From assembly GCA_002713555.1 (NCBI GenBank), contig PATG01000077.1, positions 2,260-19,461 on the forward strand: a DNA stretch of 17,202 bases, written 5' to 3'. The position numbers were made by a program, and so were the translations under genes. The notes under the pieces are model-generated. The model worked only from the letters and a program-made list of their open reading frames with translations. It made no database searches and was not told where the DNA came from. Position 1 is the stretch's first letter. Each line of letters opens with the position of its first letter. Of this stretch, positions 8,017 through 16,440 are shown in pieces. The stretch comes from Planctomycetaceae bacterium. Lineage in GTDB: Bacteria; Planctomycetota; Planctomycetia; Pirellulales; Lacipirellulaceae.

Positions 8017-9294
8017 TTACCAGCCGACTAATTCTAAGCCTGTCGCGCTGAGGGGTTGTCCGTTTTTTATCTTCCTTGCATCTTTGACCACGACTTGATC
8101 TCCTGCATGCAAACCCCGGGATATCCCCAGCAGATCTCCAACTTCGATGGAAACTTCTACAGGTACCAGCAAACAGAAGCCGTCCTGCACCAGAGCCACC
8201 GACTGGCGATTACCATCCTGCAAGAGTGCCGCCCTGGGAATGACCGGCAGAGCTTGGGACTTTAGCGTGATGGTTGCTAATCCATAGTTACCAGCCTGAA
8301 AGGGTCGCTTGCCTGTGCGTGGATCCACTGGGTTCGCATAATCTATCTCGGCACGCATCATGCGAGTTTTTTCGTGATATGTCCCTGCCAAACGCGACAA
8401 TTGCCCCTGGTACGGTCGCTCAGGCATATCATCCGTGACAAATTCAGTGGCGCACCCTGGAGCCAACTGACTGGCAATATCTGTGGTAGCAAAAAGCACA
8501 GCTCTCACTTTATCTACTTTGGCAACGGTCAACAAAGGCTGCATTTCCATACTCGAACCAGTCGGCCGCACCAAATTGCCCACATCAACATTGCGTTCTG
8601 CAACCACACCCGTAAAAGGAGCCTTGATTTCCAAATAACCGGCCATCGTTTGTGTGCGTTCCAATTGTGCCTGCCCCACGGCCAATTCAGATTCACCTTT
8701 TTTTAATTTGGCTTCAATCACATGCAATGTCTGGGTGTATTTTTGCAACATGGCTTGCGAGGTCTGAGCCGCTGATCTTGATTCTTCTATCCTTTGTCGA
8801 CTAATCGCACCGCTACTTACGAGTTTGGCAAGTCGAGTATGCTCCGAAGTCTTCAGTGAAAGGTCAGCATTGCCAACTTTCAGTTGTGTTCTGGCTGCCG
8901 CCAACTCCGCTAGCAACACCTGCTTGTCTGCCAATAACTGATTCAGTTGAGCACGATGCTCGGCAACCGCATGGACAAGTTCAGGCGCATAGAGTTGCAC
9001 AAGTGTCTGCCCTTCCTGAACTTCGTCGCCAATGTCCACAAGGACATTTCCCACATAAGCTTCTACACGTGGCATCAGCCTGGCGATTTTGTCACTTTCG
9101 ATGACAGCCGGTATGCTAACTTTCTTTTCGACTCGTTGTGTTCGTACGATCCCTACGGAAATTTTAGTCGGCGTCTTCGATTTACCACCTTTCTTTGTGG
9201 CAGGTCTCGATTGACTCTGACAACCCAGACTAACAAGCAGGATGAGCAAGATCACCTGATCGACTAAAGAGGTTCTCTGCAATCGTTTTATCAT
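8017..9294 (-). CDS. Efflux periplasmic adaptor (membrane fusion protein), lipoprotein
   Basis: A 425-residue adaptor of the HlyD/AcrA type linking the inner-membrane RND pump to the outer-membrane channel. A hydrophobic segment ends in VSLGC with Cys25, an imperfect lipobox suggesting a lipid-anchored protein. The first lipoyl half-motif is at about 70-104 (LMPRVEAYVGNVLVDIGDEVQEGQTLVQLYAPEL, given here only as its residue span and opening). A helical hairpin runs about 105-215, then the second lipoyl half (LEIKAPFTGVVAERNVDVGN, 221-240) and a beta-barrel/membrane-proximal part with FQAGNYG and VIPRAALL. Start: ATG at 9294, whose ATGA overlaps the TGA stop of the pump gene, implying translational coupling. 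An in-frame GTG four codons earlier is possible but less likely. No metal-binding histidine- or methionine-rich segment is evident, so nothing points to a metal substrate. Confidence 0.9.
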   Translation of the reverse strand: MIKRLQRTSLVDQVILLILLVSLGCQSQSRPATKKGGKSKTPTKISVGIVRTQRVEKKVSIPAVIESDKIARLMPRVEAYVGNVLVDIGDEVQEGQTLVQLYAPELVHAVAEHRAQLNQLLADKQVLLAELAAARTQLKVGNADLSLKTSEHTRLAKLVSSGAISRQRIEESRSAAQTSQAMLQKYTQTLHVIEAKLKKGESELAVGQAQLERTQTMAGYLEIKAPFTGVVAERNVDVGNLVRPTGSSMEMQPLLTVAKVDKVRAVLFATTDIASQLAPGCATEFVTDDMPERPYQGQLSRLAGTYHEKTRMMRAEIDYANPVDPRTGKRPFQAGNYGLATITLKSQALPVIPRAALLQDGNRQSVALVQDGFCLLVPVEVSIEVGDLLGISRGLHAGDQVVVKDARKIKNGQPLSATGLELVGW

Positions 9295-12200
9295 GTCACC
9301 GCCCACTGAGATTTTTCGGATGGGTTATTACGAGGTGATTGTTTAAAGATCACATAGAGACATGGTACTACCAAAAGCGACAAAAATGTTGCAGCAATCA
9401 CACCACCAATGATCGCACGGGCCAGCGGAGCGTTGGCATCTCCACCAAATCCTCCGATCGCCATTGGCAAGAGAGCCAACCAGGTCGTCAATGAGGTCAT
9501 CAGGATGGGCCGGGCACGCACTTTGGCCGCATCGACAATTGCCTCTTTGACACTAAGGCCCTCTTCCATACGGTGATTGGCAAAGCTCACCAACACGATC
9601 GAGTATTCCACAACGATTCCGACCATCATGATAATACCCATGAAGGCCATAATCGACAAATTGGTTCCTGTGACCATCAACATCGCCACGACACCGACAA
9701 ATCCCAGTGGCACACTCAAAAGAACAACAAACGGATCCGCAAAGCTACGAAATTCGGCGACCATCACGAGATAAACAAGAATTGCAGAAATAATAAATCC
9801 TACGATAAATTGATTGAACGACTTGCGCATTTCTTTCACTTCACCTTGAGCACGCAAGGCTAGCCCAGAGTACTTGCTAAGACGATAAACTTCTCCACGT
9901 TCATCACGCCCTAACTCCGCTCCCAGTTCCTCCGTTTTGGACAAGATCCTTGACTCAATTCCTGACATCACACTGCCCACATCATGGCCGTGCTCGACAT
10001 TGATATAAATATCCATCACTCTACCGATATTCCGATGGCTCACCGAACCGGGGCCGGTAGAACGTTCAATCGTGGCCAGATTTCTGAGTCGAACGGGCAC
10101 TCCTTCGACTATGGCAACAGGTATATTTAAGACCACTTCCAGATCGTGCAGTAATTCTTCGGGATACTGAACACCGATGAAGTAATGATTGCCTTTAGAG
10201 ACATCGATCCAAAACGCCGGATCAAAGCCTACGGAACTGTTTGTTGCAGAGACCAGATTCTGCATCACTTCTTCGGGTGTGATGCCCATACGGGCGGCCT
10301 TGTCGCGATTCATCTTGATCGTAGCTGTCGGAAAATCAAGCCGCTGAGCAATGCGTACGTCCACCGTTCCAGGAGTGTTTTCTGCAGCATCGACCACATG
10401 CAATGCGACTTCACGCATTTCTTCCAACCTGGCACCACTAACCTGGAAGTGAATTGGTGAAGGTTCGCCCATATTCAGGGCACTTGTGAGCATGCCTCCC
10501 GTATCAAAGGCAAATTCCACATCGGGGAACTCCCGATTCAATTTTCCACGCAATTGTTCGACATACTCGAATGCTCCTGGACTCCCAGGCTTGCCTTTGA
10601 GTTGCACTAACATAAATGCATCGCCAGGCCCAACATTAGGCGTGTAGGCAGCGGGCCAGTCGTTGAGTACGCCAATATTCGAAATGAGAATCTGCAAGTC
10701 AGAATCGGGGTGTGATTCTTCATATCGATCGTCAGCCGCAGTATTCCACTGATTGGCTCGGAAACCGGGTTCGGGCACACCAATTTCGCGGATCATTGCG
10801 TTTTCGATTTGTTGGATTCGCTGATCCGTTACATCGATATTCGTTCCCGAAGGCATGCGCACATAAACCGTGAACTGCCCTGCATCCACTTGAGGAATCA
10901 GCTCCTGCCCCAATTGGGTAGCCGCCACAACCGCCACCAGAGCCAATCCCGCTGCTCCCAAGGCAATCAGCCTATGCACCTGCAGGCAACGTGTCAGGAG
11001 CCCACCGTACCAGGCAATGATTCCTCTCGATTTTTGTGTCCTCTCCTGAACATTCGTCTTTTTGTTCAGAAACTTTGCACAGTAGGCAGGCACCAAGGTA
11101 ATAGAAAAGACAAAGGAAGCAATAATAGCGATAATGGTTGCCACCGCCAAAGGAGTGAACAAAAACGAAGCCAAGCCACTCAAAAATACCGTGGGAAAAA
11201 ATACCACTGCAAATGTAATTGTTGAAATCATAATGGGCACTGTAACTTCTTTGGTGCCCTCCAAAGCAGCCTGCGTAGGACTCTTCCCCATATCCACATG
11301 GCGCACCACATTTTCCAGCACTACAATGGACTGATCCACAAGAATACCAATGGCCAAGGCCAGACCACCAAGAGTCATGGAGTTGACCGTATTGCCGGAG
11401 AAATACATTCCAACCAGAGCCGCCAGGACTGCCAATGGAATAACAATGACAACGATCAGTGTTGACAGAAAACTACGTAAGAAAACAAGGACAACCAATC
11501 CGGCAAGAAGTGCCCCTAGCCCCGCAGCAACAATCAGCCCCGATATACTTTCTTGCACAGGCCCTGATTGATCCATGGCAACTTTAAGTACGAGCTCATC
11601 GATTCCAGTGTCTCCAGCTCGCTCATTTTTCAGCCGCGCTAAGATGCCTTTTAGGTTATTCCGAATCGTATTGACAATTTCGATTGAGTTCGCGCCCGGT
11701 TGCCGGTAAATAGGGATGTACGCCTTCCGGCCACCATTGATGCGAACAATATTCGATTGAATTTGTGATGTGTTTTCTACTCGGCCAATGTCGCTTATCC
11801 GAACTGGAACACCATCGACCGTTTTAATAATGGATTCATTCAGCTCATCGATAGTTTCCGGGATGGCGTTCGTGAAAAGCTGATAATCTTCCTGGCCAAC
11901 CTTCATATTGCCAGCTGGAATCAGGACATTGTATTTGGCCAACTGCCTTTGGACATCCATGAGGGTAACGCCAAACGCTTCGAGCTTGATCGGATCCATG
12001 TACGCATAAATGCGTCGCAACTTCCCACCAAATACAGCAGGTGAAATAACACCTTGGATGGATTGCAACTTATTGCGTAATTCGTAGTAGGCTATGTCAT
12101 ACAACTGCTGCTCATTCATTCCGGGACTGTCAACGACTACCAGACAGAGCGGCAGAGTTGCCGTGGGATCGATGGGCATCAGCATGGGAGGAATCGTACC

Positions 12201-12557
12201 TGGCGGCAGATAAAACATGTCGCTCATGGCATAGCTGGTCGTTTGAGCCATTGCCGTATCGAGCGAGATACCTTCCCGGAAAAAGTCCTTGACGATACAA
12301 ACGCCCGTCATGGCCTTGGCTTCCTGATGTTCAATACCAACCGACTGCCCGGTCCACCGCTGCATGCGGCTCATGATGTCTTTTTCCATCACTTCGGGAG
12401 GCATACCAGGATAAAACGTCACGATTTGCACTGCCGATGTCTCAAAAATCGGTAGCAAATCTTTGGGAATCTTGGAGTATGTGAAGACTCCCAGCACCAG
12501 GATGGCAAGTGCCAGCACGACTATAAGGTATGGGTTTTTGAGGACCGCGTGCGTCAT
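9291..12557 (-). CDS. RND-family efflux pump, inner-membrane transporter
   Basis: A 1088-residue AcrB-like proton-driven transporter, full length for the family. TM1 lies at about 9-27, followed by a large periplasmic loop, a TM2-TM6 bundle at about 338-497, TM7 at about 528-547, a second periplasmic loop, and TM8-TM12 at about 915-1072. Family motifs include LPIFETSAVQIVTFYPG, RMQRWTGQSVGIEHQEA and PPGTIPPM in the porter domain. In TM4 the relay segment reads GILVDQSIVVLENV, so Asp408 corresponds to AcrB Asp407 while the second aspartate is Gln409. In TM10 it reads MVGIVVEYSIVLVSFA, with Glu984 where AcrB has Lys940. The protein is related to HAE-type pumps rather than classic CusA metal pumps; the substrate is unknown. 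It is first in an operon with the adaptor (ATGA overlap) and channel. No strong ribosome binding site precedes the ATG. No regulator gene adjoins it. Confidence 0.92.
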   Translation of the reverse strand: MTHAVLKNPYLIVVLALAILVLGVFTYSKIPKDLLPIFETSAVQIVTFYPGMPPEVMEKDIMSRMQRWTGQSVGIEHQEAKAMTGVCIVKDFFREGISLDTAMAQTTSYAMSDMFYLPPGTIPPMLMPIDPTATLPLCLVVVDSPGMNEQQLYDIAYYELRNKLQSIQGVISPAVFGGKLRRIYAYMDPIKLEAFGVTLMDVQRQLAKYNVLIPAGNMKVGQEDYQLFTNAIPETIDELNESIIKTVDGVPVRISDIGRVENTSQIQSNIVRINGGRKAYIPIYRQPGANSIEIVNTIRNNLKGILARLKNERAGDTGIDELVLKVAMDQSGPVQESISGLIVAAGLGALLAGLVVLVFLRSFLSTLIVVIVIPLAVLAALVGMYFSGNTVNSMTLGGLALAIGILVDQSIVVLENVVRHVDMGKSPTQAALEGTKEVTVPIMISTITFAVVFFPTVFLSGLASFLFTPLAVATIIAIIASFVFSITLVPAYCAKFLNKKTNVQERTQKSRGIIAWYGGLLTRCLQVHRLIALGAAGLALVAVVAATQLGQELIPQVDAGQFTVYVRMPSGTNIDVTDQRIQQIENAMIREIGVPEPGFRANQWNTAADDRYEESHPDSDLQILISNIGVLNDWPAAYTPNVGPGDAFMLVQLKGKPGSPGAFEYVEQLRGKLNREFPDVEFAFDTGGMLTSALNMGEPSPIHFQVSGARLEEMREVALHVVDAAENTPGTVDVRIAQRLDFPTATIKMNRDKAARMGITPEEVMQNLVSATNSSVGFDPAFWIDVSKGNHYFIGVQYPEELLHDLEVVLNIPVAIVEGVPVRLRNLATIERSTGPGSVSHRNIGRVMDIYINVEHGHDVGSVMSGIESRILSKTEELGAELGRDERGEVYRLSKYSGLALRAQGEVKEMRKSFNQFIVGFIISAILVYLVMVAEFRSFADPFVVLLSVPLGFVGVVAMLMVTGTNLSIMAFMGIIMMVGIVVEYSIVLVSFANHRMEEGLSVKEAIVDAAKVRARPILMTSLTTWLALLPMAIGGFGGDANAPLARAIIGGVIAATFLSLLVVPCLYVIFKQSPRNNPSEKSQWAVT

Positions 12558-12892
12558 CGAGAATTCAATAGAAACTAGATAAATTGAAAAGGCATGTCCG
12601 GTAGCAATAAAGGTTCAGCGAGCAAACCGTCAAACACTACGGACATATAGACTCTGATTCGACTATCGTCACAGCCAGACGGCAAACTTGCTCGAATCCT
12701 CAAAGTCTAATATTGGACCAGGATTGTGATGTGAAGGCCATTAGCTTGCATGACAGCAACGCTAACATCGCCGCCGACGATTCCAATCAGTGGACAGGCT
12801 ACCTGCCAGCAAAAGAGAGTGCTACCAGTATGGTATCTGATTGCTGACCGCAAATGCAAAAACTCAAGTATTACGAGATTCGTACAACAATT
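12558..12892. other. Intergenic stretch upstream of the efflux operon
   Basis: About 335 bases lie between the pump start and the methyltransferase stop, both on the minus strand. The part near the pump holds the candidate promoter noted separately. No gene, strong hairpin or repeat was recognised in the rest, and no regulator-type operator palindrome was evident. Confidence 0.5.
12606..12633 (-). promoter_or_regulatory. Candidate promoter of the efflux operon
   Basis: On the minus strand TTGACG (12633-12628) and TTTATT (12611-12606) are 16 bases apart, about 50 bases before the pump start codon. The -35 is five of six to consensus and the -10 four of six. It is only a consensus match and could be chance. 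Confidence 0.3.
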
Positions 12893-13438
12893 TTAGCGAC
12901 TGAGTAGCAGAGAAGATCGCTCTTCGAGACTGAGAAGCCGCTTTTTCATGGTAACACCCTGGGGAGCAGAAAAACCTCCCAGTCCTCCTGCCGCTGGCAA
13001 GACTCGATGGCATGGCACCACCAAAGGCACACGATTTCGCGCCATGACGCTGCCAACTGCTCGGGCCGCTCCTGGCCGTCCTGCTTTTTTGGCCAGTTCT
13101 CCATAAGTGAGAGTTTCGCCATGTGGAATTGCCCGGCAGGAGTTAACCACGCGCCGCTGGAATGACGTCAAATCTTCCACATAGATACTAACGTCATGAA
13201 AATCAACAGGATCGCCCTGCGCATAAGCACAAAGCCGTTCTGCCAAGGCATCCCCACCAGGATAAACATATCGCATTGTGGGTGGGCTAGTGGTTTTAGA
13301 TAGATCGAGGCGATCCAGGAGTCCCTTCCAAGCAGAGCGCTCGCTCAAATGGTCAAAGGAGAGTGCGAGAAGTGTTTCATCATCACGTGCCAGTGCCGTA
13401 TGCCCCAATTCTGTCTCAAAAACGATGCATTCCATCAT
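12893..13438 (-). CDS. ogt: Methylated-DNA--[protein]-cysteine S-methyltransferase (MGMT/Ogt type)
   Basis: A 181-residue suicide repair protein that moves alkyl groups from O6-alkylguanine (and O4-alkylthymine) in DNA to its own cysteine. The C-terminal DNA-binding and catalytic domain is complete: LTSFQRRVVNSCRAIPHGET starts it at about residues 90-109, TYGELAKKAGRPGAARAVG forms the helix-turn-helix with the base-flipping arginine, and PCHRV at 142-146 holds the acceptor Cys143, followed by GGLGGFS. The N-terminal domain is degenerate, as usual. There is no Ada-type N-terminal metal domain or AraC-like part, so this is a stand-alone constitutive-type enzyme. I chose the ATG at 13438 (or the adjacent ATG at 13435) because AGGAGG lies 4 or 7 bases upstream. 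A GTG 18 codons earlier keeps the frame open but lacks that support. The symbol is given by family type; orthology to a specific ogt was not tested. Confidence 0.9.
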   Translation of the reverse strand: MMECIVFETELGHTALARDDETLLALSFDHLSERSAWKGLLDRLDLSKTTSPPTMRYVYPGGDALAERLCAYAQGDPVDFHDVSIYVEDLTSFQRRVVNSCRAIPHGETLTYGELAKKAGRPGAARAVGSVMARNRVPLVVPCHRVLPAAGGLGGFSAPQGVTMKKRLLSLEERSSLLLSR

Positions 13439-13442
13439 CAGC

Positions 13443-13448
13443 CCTCCT
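13443..13448 (-). promoter_or_regulatory. Ribosome binding site of the methyltransferase gene
   Basis: AGGAGG on the minus strand lies 4 bases before the ATG at 13438 and 7 bases before the ATG at 13435. It rules against the upstream GTG at 13492 as the start. Confidence 0.7.
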
Positions 13449-13764
13449 GTCCGAATACTTCTCGCGCTTCTTGGCAAATCCCACCAACCCACAGTCTAGG
13501 CTTCTCCCCTCTCCTGACAAGCAGCAGGACCAATTCTCGACAAAGTATCCTCTTGAAATTGAACCGTCCGAAACTCGCTGGGCTTCCTCTGAATGCTCTT
13601 AGCCGTCTCTAAGATTATCTGTAGAAGTCTTGCTGGCTCGTCCCGTTTGTCAGAATCTCCCATCTTTCACCTGCCCTCCTAAGAATACCAATTGCAAAAC
13701 ACCCGTTTTCTTCTTTCCCGCTGCGTATGTGTCATGAAACTGGCTTAAGAGCGGGCCAGGGTCT

Positions 13765-13794
13765 TTGACACTTCTTTTACTCTTTTTCTATACT
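13765..13794 (+). promoter_or_regulatory. Near-consensus sigma-70-type promoter
   Basis: TTGACA at 13765-13770 and TATACT at 13789-13794 are separated by 18 bases that are rich in T and C. The -35 is a perfect match to the sigma-70 consensus and the -10 matches five of six. Transcription should start near 13801, giving a leader of about 38 bases before the ATG at 13839. This is the clearest promoter in the window. Confidence 0.65.
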
Positions 13795-13838
13795 GGAGTC
13801 TTAACCTGCCCTATCTATTCATCCCAACGTATTTCAGC

Positions 13839-14582
13839 ATGCATCCCTACAGCTCACTTTCAGACGATTACTATGTCAACATGAACCTCAGCACGGAGAT
13901 GGAACTCCCTGGTAATCGCGAGACGGTGCTGCACTATTTTGAACAAATGCAGAAGAAGTATCCCGAATTGCGGAACTTCTACGCTCGTGAAAAACGCAAT
14001 TTCATCTTAGAAGAAGATAAAGACAGTGGCAGCTATAGTTGGTGTTCTGTTGAGCCGAGGCGATTTTGTTCGGGTCAGTTTAATCCTGAATCTGTCACAG
14101 CAGCGCTCGACTTGCACCGTCATGCACTGGAAATTGCCCCCTATTCACTATCCATTAGTCCTCTGGATTGTGAAGCGCTCGATCTACTGATTGGTTTTGA
14201 TTTCAATTACCGGGGCAACCACAACCAATTGATTGCCGAAGCACTTGGTGTTTGCCCTGCTTTGGATCGCATTGGCGAGATTCCAGGGGCAACCATCATT
14301 CACAATGAGCCAAATCTTACTTTGGCACTCGATGAGGAGTGTCGGCTCCAATGTCGACTTAGCATCGAGCCGCGCACGAATGCTTTTCAAGTTCGAACGG
14401 GCGAGTATCAGGAAGAACAAATTAGCGTTTATGTCACAGCCCGACAGTATGGCAGCCTGGCAGCCGATCAAACGTATGCAGGAATCCTCGACAAACTCCA
14501 TAAAGTCAGTCTGGAAATGATCGATAACTTTGTCGTGGAAACAGTCCTTCAGCCACTCGCACGCACAATTGCCATGGGATAA
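13839..14582 (+). CDS. Conserved protein of unknown function
   Basis: A 247-residue protein starting MHPYSSLSDDYYVNMNL. It has no signal peptide or membrane segment and is acidic overall, so it is probably cytoplasmic. I believe it belongs to a family conserved in planctomycetes, from memory only; no function is known to me. Visible features are an N-terminal acidic/polar part (1-30), a basic helical segment KKYPELRNFYAREKRNF, an aromatic-rich stretch SYSWCSVEPRRFCSG at about 64-78, GFDFNYRGNHNQLIAEALG at about 118-136, and a beta-rich C-terminal part (LALDEECRLQCRLSIEPRTN, then ISVYVTARQYG). The strings HxHALEIAPYSLSISPLDCEALD and RGNHNQL would be the first places to look for a functional site. 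It follows the strong promoter but has no clear ribosome binding site before the ATG; a later ATG (MNLS, residue 15) has none either. The neighbouring response regulator is convergent, so no operon link is implied. Confidence 0.75.
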   Translation: MHPYSSLSDDYYVNMNLSTEMELPGNRETVLHYFEQMQKKYPELRNFYAREKRNFILEEDKDSGSYSWCSVEPRRFCSGQFNPESVTAALDLHRHALEIAPYSLSISPLDCEALDLLIGFDFNYRGNHNQLIAEALGVCPALDRIGEIPGATIIHNEPNLTLALDEECRLQCRLSIEPRTNAFQVRTGEYQEEQISVYVTARQYGSLAADQTYAGILDKLHKVSLEMIDNFVVETVLQPLARTIAMG

Positions 14583-14659
14583 AAAGAATCTTTCTAAGCA
14601 AGATCCAAACTAGAAGCTGGATGTTGTGCACCTGCATCGTTACGAACATCAGCTGCGGA

Positions 14660-15043
14660 CTAACCCAATAGTCTCTGCACACTTTGGATGAGCCGATCCA
14701 TCGGGAATGGCTTGCGGACATAGTCATCGACACCGAGCATCTCGGCGTAGGCTTTGTGGCGGGCCCCCTCATTGGCCGTGATCATGATAATCCGCTGCTT
14801 CTTTTCACCCATTCTTTTTAGCCGCTCCAAAACTAGGAAGCCACTTCGTTTGGGCATCATCATGTCTAAAATGACCAGATCTGGCGATTCACGCTCAATA
14901 AGCGCGAGCCCTTGATTGCCATCACGTGCGACAAGTACCTGATAGCCATGGGCTTCCAGTGCCAGTCGGAGAGATTCGATAATTTCAGCGTCGTCGTCGA
15001 CCAACAAGATGCGTTTGCTGGCACTATCTGCATTTTTTGCCAT
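14660..15043 (-). CDS. Single-domain response regulator (CheY-like receiver)
   Basis: A 127-residue receiver domain with nothing attached. The acidic pocket is Asp16-Asp18 (LLVDDDAE), the phosphorylation site is Asp60 in VILDMMMP, the switch threonine is Thr89 in MITA, and the conserved lysine is Lys111 in RKPFPMDRL. All key residues are present, so it should accept phosphate from a histidine kinase or phosphotransfer protein. With no output domain it must act by protein-protein contact, as CheY- or Spo0F-type proteins do. No kinase is encoded in the window. It lies 195 bases downstream of murG on the same strand and converges on the unknown 247-residue gene. Start ATG without an obvious ribosome binding site. 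Confidence 0.9.
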   Translation of the reverse strand: MAKNADSASKRILLVDDDAEIIESLRLALEAHGYQVLVARDGNQGLALIERESPDLVILDMMMPKRSGFLVLERLKRMGEKKQRIIMITANEGARHKAYAEMLGVDDYVRKPFPMDRLIQSVQRLLG

Positions 15044-15238
15044 AGTAGGTTTAGGTTCTCTTTATGAATCTGCCTGGAGCGTTTCCCCCCAGCTTATTAC
15101 AAATGAAGTTCTGTTTACGTTAGCGGATTATCGCCTTTTTGCAAGCACCTGTAGGCACCTTCCCTAGCCCAAATATTAGACCCATTGACAAACCTTGCGC
15201 AGACCACCCTCGCTGCGATGCTTCGAGAAAGGGGCGAT

Positions 15239-16411
15239 TTACGCGGCCAACAAGCGACTTTGGTTTCCGAAAAGAGTCTCTCGAATAACGGAAGCAATTT
15301 CGGAGGATGCCTGAGGTCTGGCTAATTGTCTTATTTTATCAGTCATATCCAGACGGGCAGGATCATCGGCCATCAAAGGCTGCAGTTCATTTGCCAAAGC
15401 TGTGTCCAGCGCTCCACTCTGAGAACTTTCGTCAATGAGACAACAGGCCCTTGCCGCAGCAAAGACCTTTGCATTGGCAAGATGATGATCGTCGTTCGCA
15501 TGAGAATTGGGCACCAGAACCGCGGGAACACCTGCCAAGGCAAGTTCAGCGAGACACGTGCCTCCCGAACGACATACGACCAAATCACTGGCAAAGAGTA
15601 ACGAAGCAATCTCATCAATAAAACTTACTGCTAAAGCTTCTATGCCACATTTTCGGTATCTATTTTCCGTTTCCTGCAATTGGCCCTCTCCCGTTTGATG
15701 GATAACCTGCCACCCAGAAAGAGAATTCCCTATTTTCTTTAAAGCACGTGGCACCGAATCATTGAGTGAGCGTGCCCCACCAGCACCGCCCAGAACTACG
15801 AGACGCTTGGGACGCGAGTTGGCAGCATCTGCCAGGGCCTCCCCCTTTGCGATGTGCCCTTTACCGTTTGCACACGTTCGATGAAAAAGATCCTCGAAAG
15901 CAGGACGAGCGGGATTGCCTGTGACCTTCACAGATGCCTGGACATGCAGGTGCGGACGAACTTCATCAAAGGCGGCAAACACGAGAGCTGCTTCTCTGGC
16001 AAACCATCGAGTGGTCCTACTCGGGAGTGCATTTTGCTCCAAGAGGACAAATGGGACACCACGCGATTGAGCAGCCCATACCACAGCAGTACTGGTAAAT
16101 CCCCCCAGGCCAACCACCAGCGAAGCCCGCTGCTCCCCCAGCATCCAATGGGCTGCGCAATACCCAGCCACATTGTCTGTCACAAATCGCAGCGCCTGGA
16201 TTGGATTTTGTGGCACTGGCTGGGAAGGTATTATTGCATAATGGTATCCAGCTGTACGTACCGTGTGCTTTTCACGCGCATGGCCAGGACCCGCAAAGGT
16301 AATACGAGCTTCAGGAATTGCCTTGGCAAGATGAGCAGCAACAGCAATGCCCGGATGGAGATAGCCGGCTGTTCCACCACCGGCAAACAAAATATGAGGG
16401 CCTACAGCCAC
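15239..16411 (-). CDS. murG: UDP-GlcNAc:lipid I N-acetylglucosaminyltransferase MurG
   Basis: A 390-residue GT-B glycosyltransferase that adds GlcNAc to lipid I on the inner face of the cytoplasmic membrane to make lipid II for peptidoglycan. The N-terminal glycine loop is GGGTAGYLHPGIAVA (11-25), the second is VVGLGGFTSTAVVWAA (99-114), and EQNALPSRTTRW at 125-136 matches the family's EQN motif. The C-terminal donor half has VLGGAGGARSLN (206-217), RSGGTCLAELALAGVPAVLVP (281-301) with Glu289, and DDHHLANA (307-314) in place of the usual DRQQxxNA. Several canonical residues differ: Tyr17 replaces the histidine of GGTGGH, and GGAGGAR replaces GGSQGAR. Start is GTG, supported by AGGAG six bases upstream. 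Only a MurF-like gene is upstream; no other cell-division-cluster genes are present. A related glycosyltransferase with altered activity is a less likely alternative. Confidence 0.88.
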   Translation of the reverse strand: MAVGPHILFAGGGTAGYLHPGIAVAAHLAKAIPEARITFAGPGHAREKHTVRTAGYHYAIIPSQPVPQNPIQALRFVTDNVAGYCAAHWMLGEQRASLVVGLGGFTSTAVVWAAQSRGVPFVLLEQNALPSRTTRWFAREAALVFAAFDEVRPHLHVQASVKVTGNPARPAFEDLFHRTCANGKGHIAKGEALADAANSRPKRLVVLGGAGGARSLNDSVPRALKKIGNSLSGWQVIHQTGEGQLQETENRYRKCGIEALAVSFIDEIASLLFASDLVVCRSGGTCLAELALAGVPAVLVPNSHANDDHHLANAKVFAAARACCLIDESSQSGALDTALANELQPLMADDPARLDMTDKIRQLARPQASSEIASVIRETLFGNQSRLLAA

Positions 16412-16417
16412 ACGGGA

Positions 16418-16422
16418 CTCCT
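16418..16422 (-). promoter_or_regulatory. Ribosome binding site of murG
   Basis: AGGAG on the minus strand, six bases before the GTG at 16411. It supports a GTG start for murG; no ATG is available in that frame near the N-terminal glycine-rich motif. Confidence 0.65.
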
Positions 16423-16440
16423 GGGAAATGTCGTATCCGC

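Larger units (their letters stand above)
13439..13838. other. Divergent intergenic region, 400 bases
   Basis: This gap lies between the divergent methyltransferase and conserved unknown genes. It holds the strong plus-strand promoter listed separately and the methyltransferase ribosome binding site. Overlapping short plus-strand frames at about 13349-13612 have no start signal or protein-like pattern and are not called. Confidence 0.6.
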
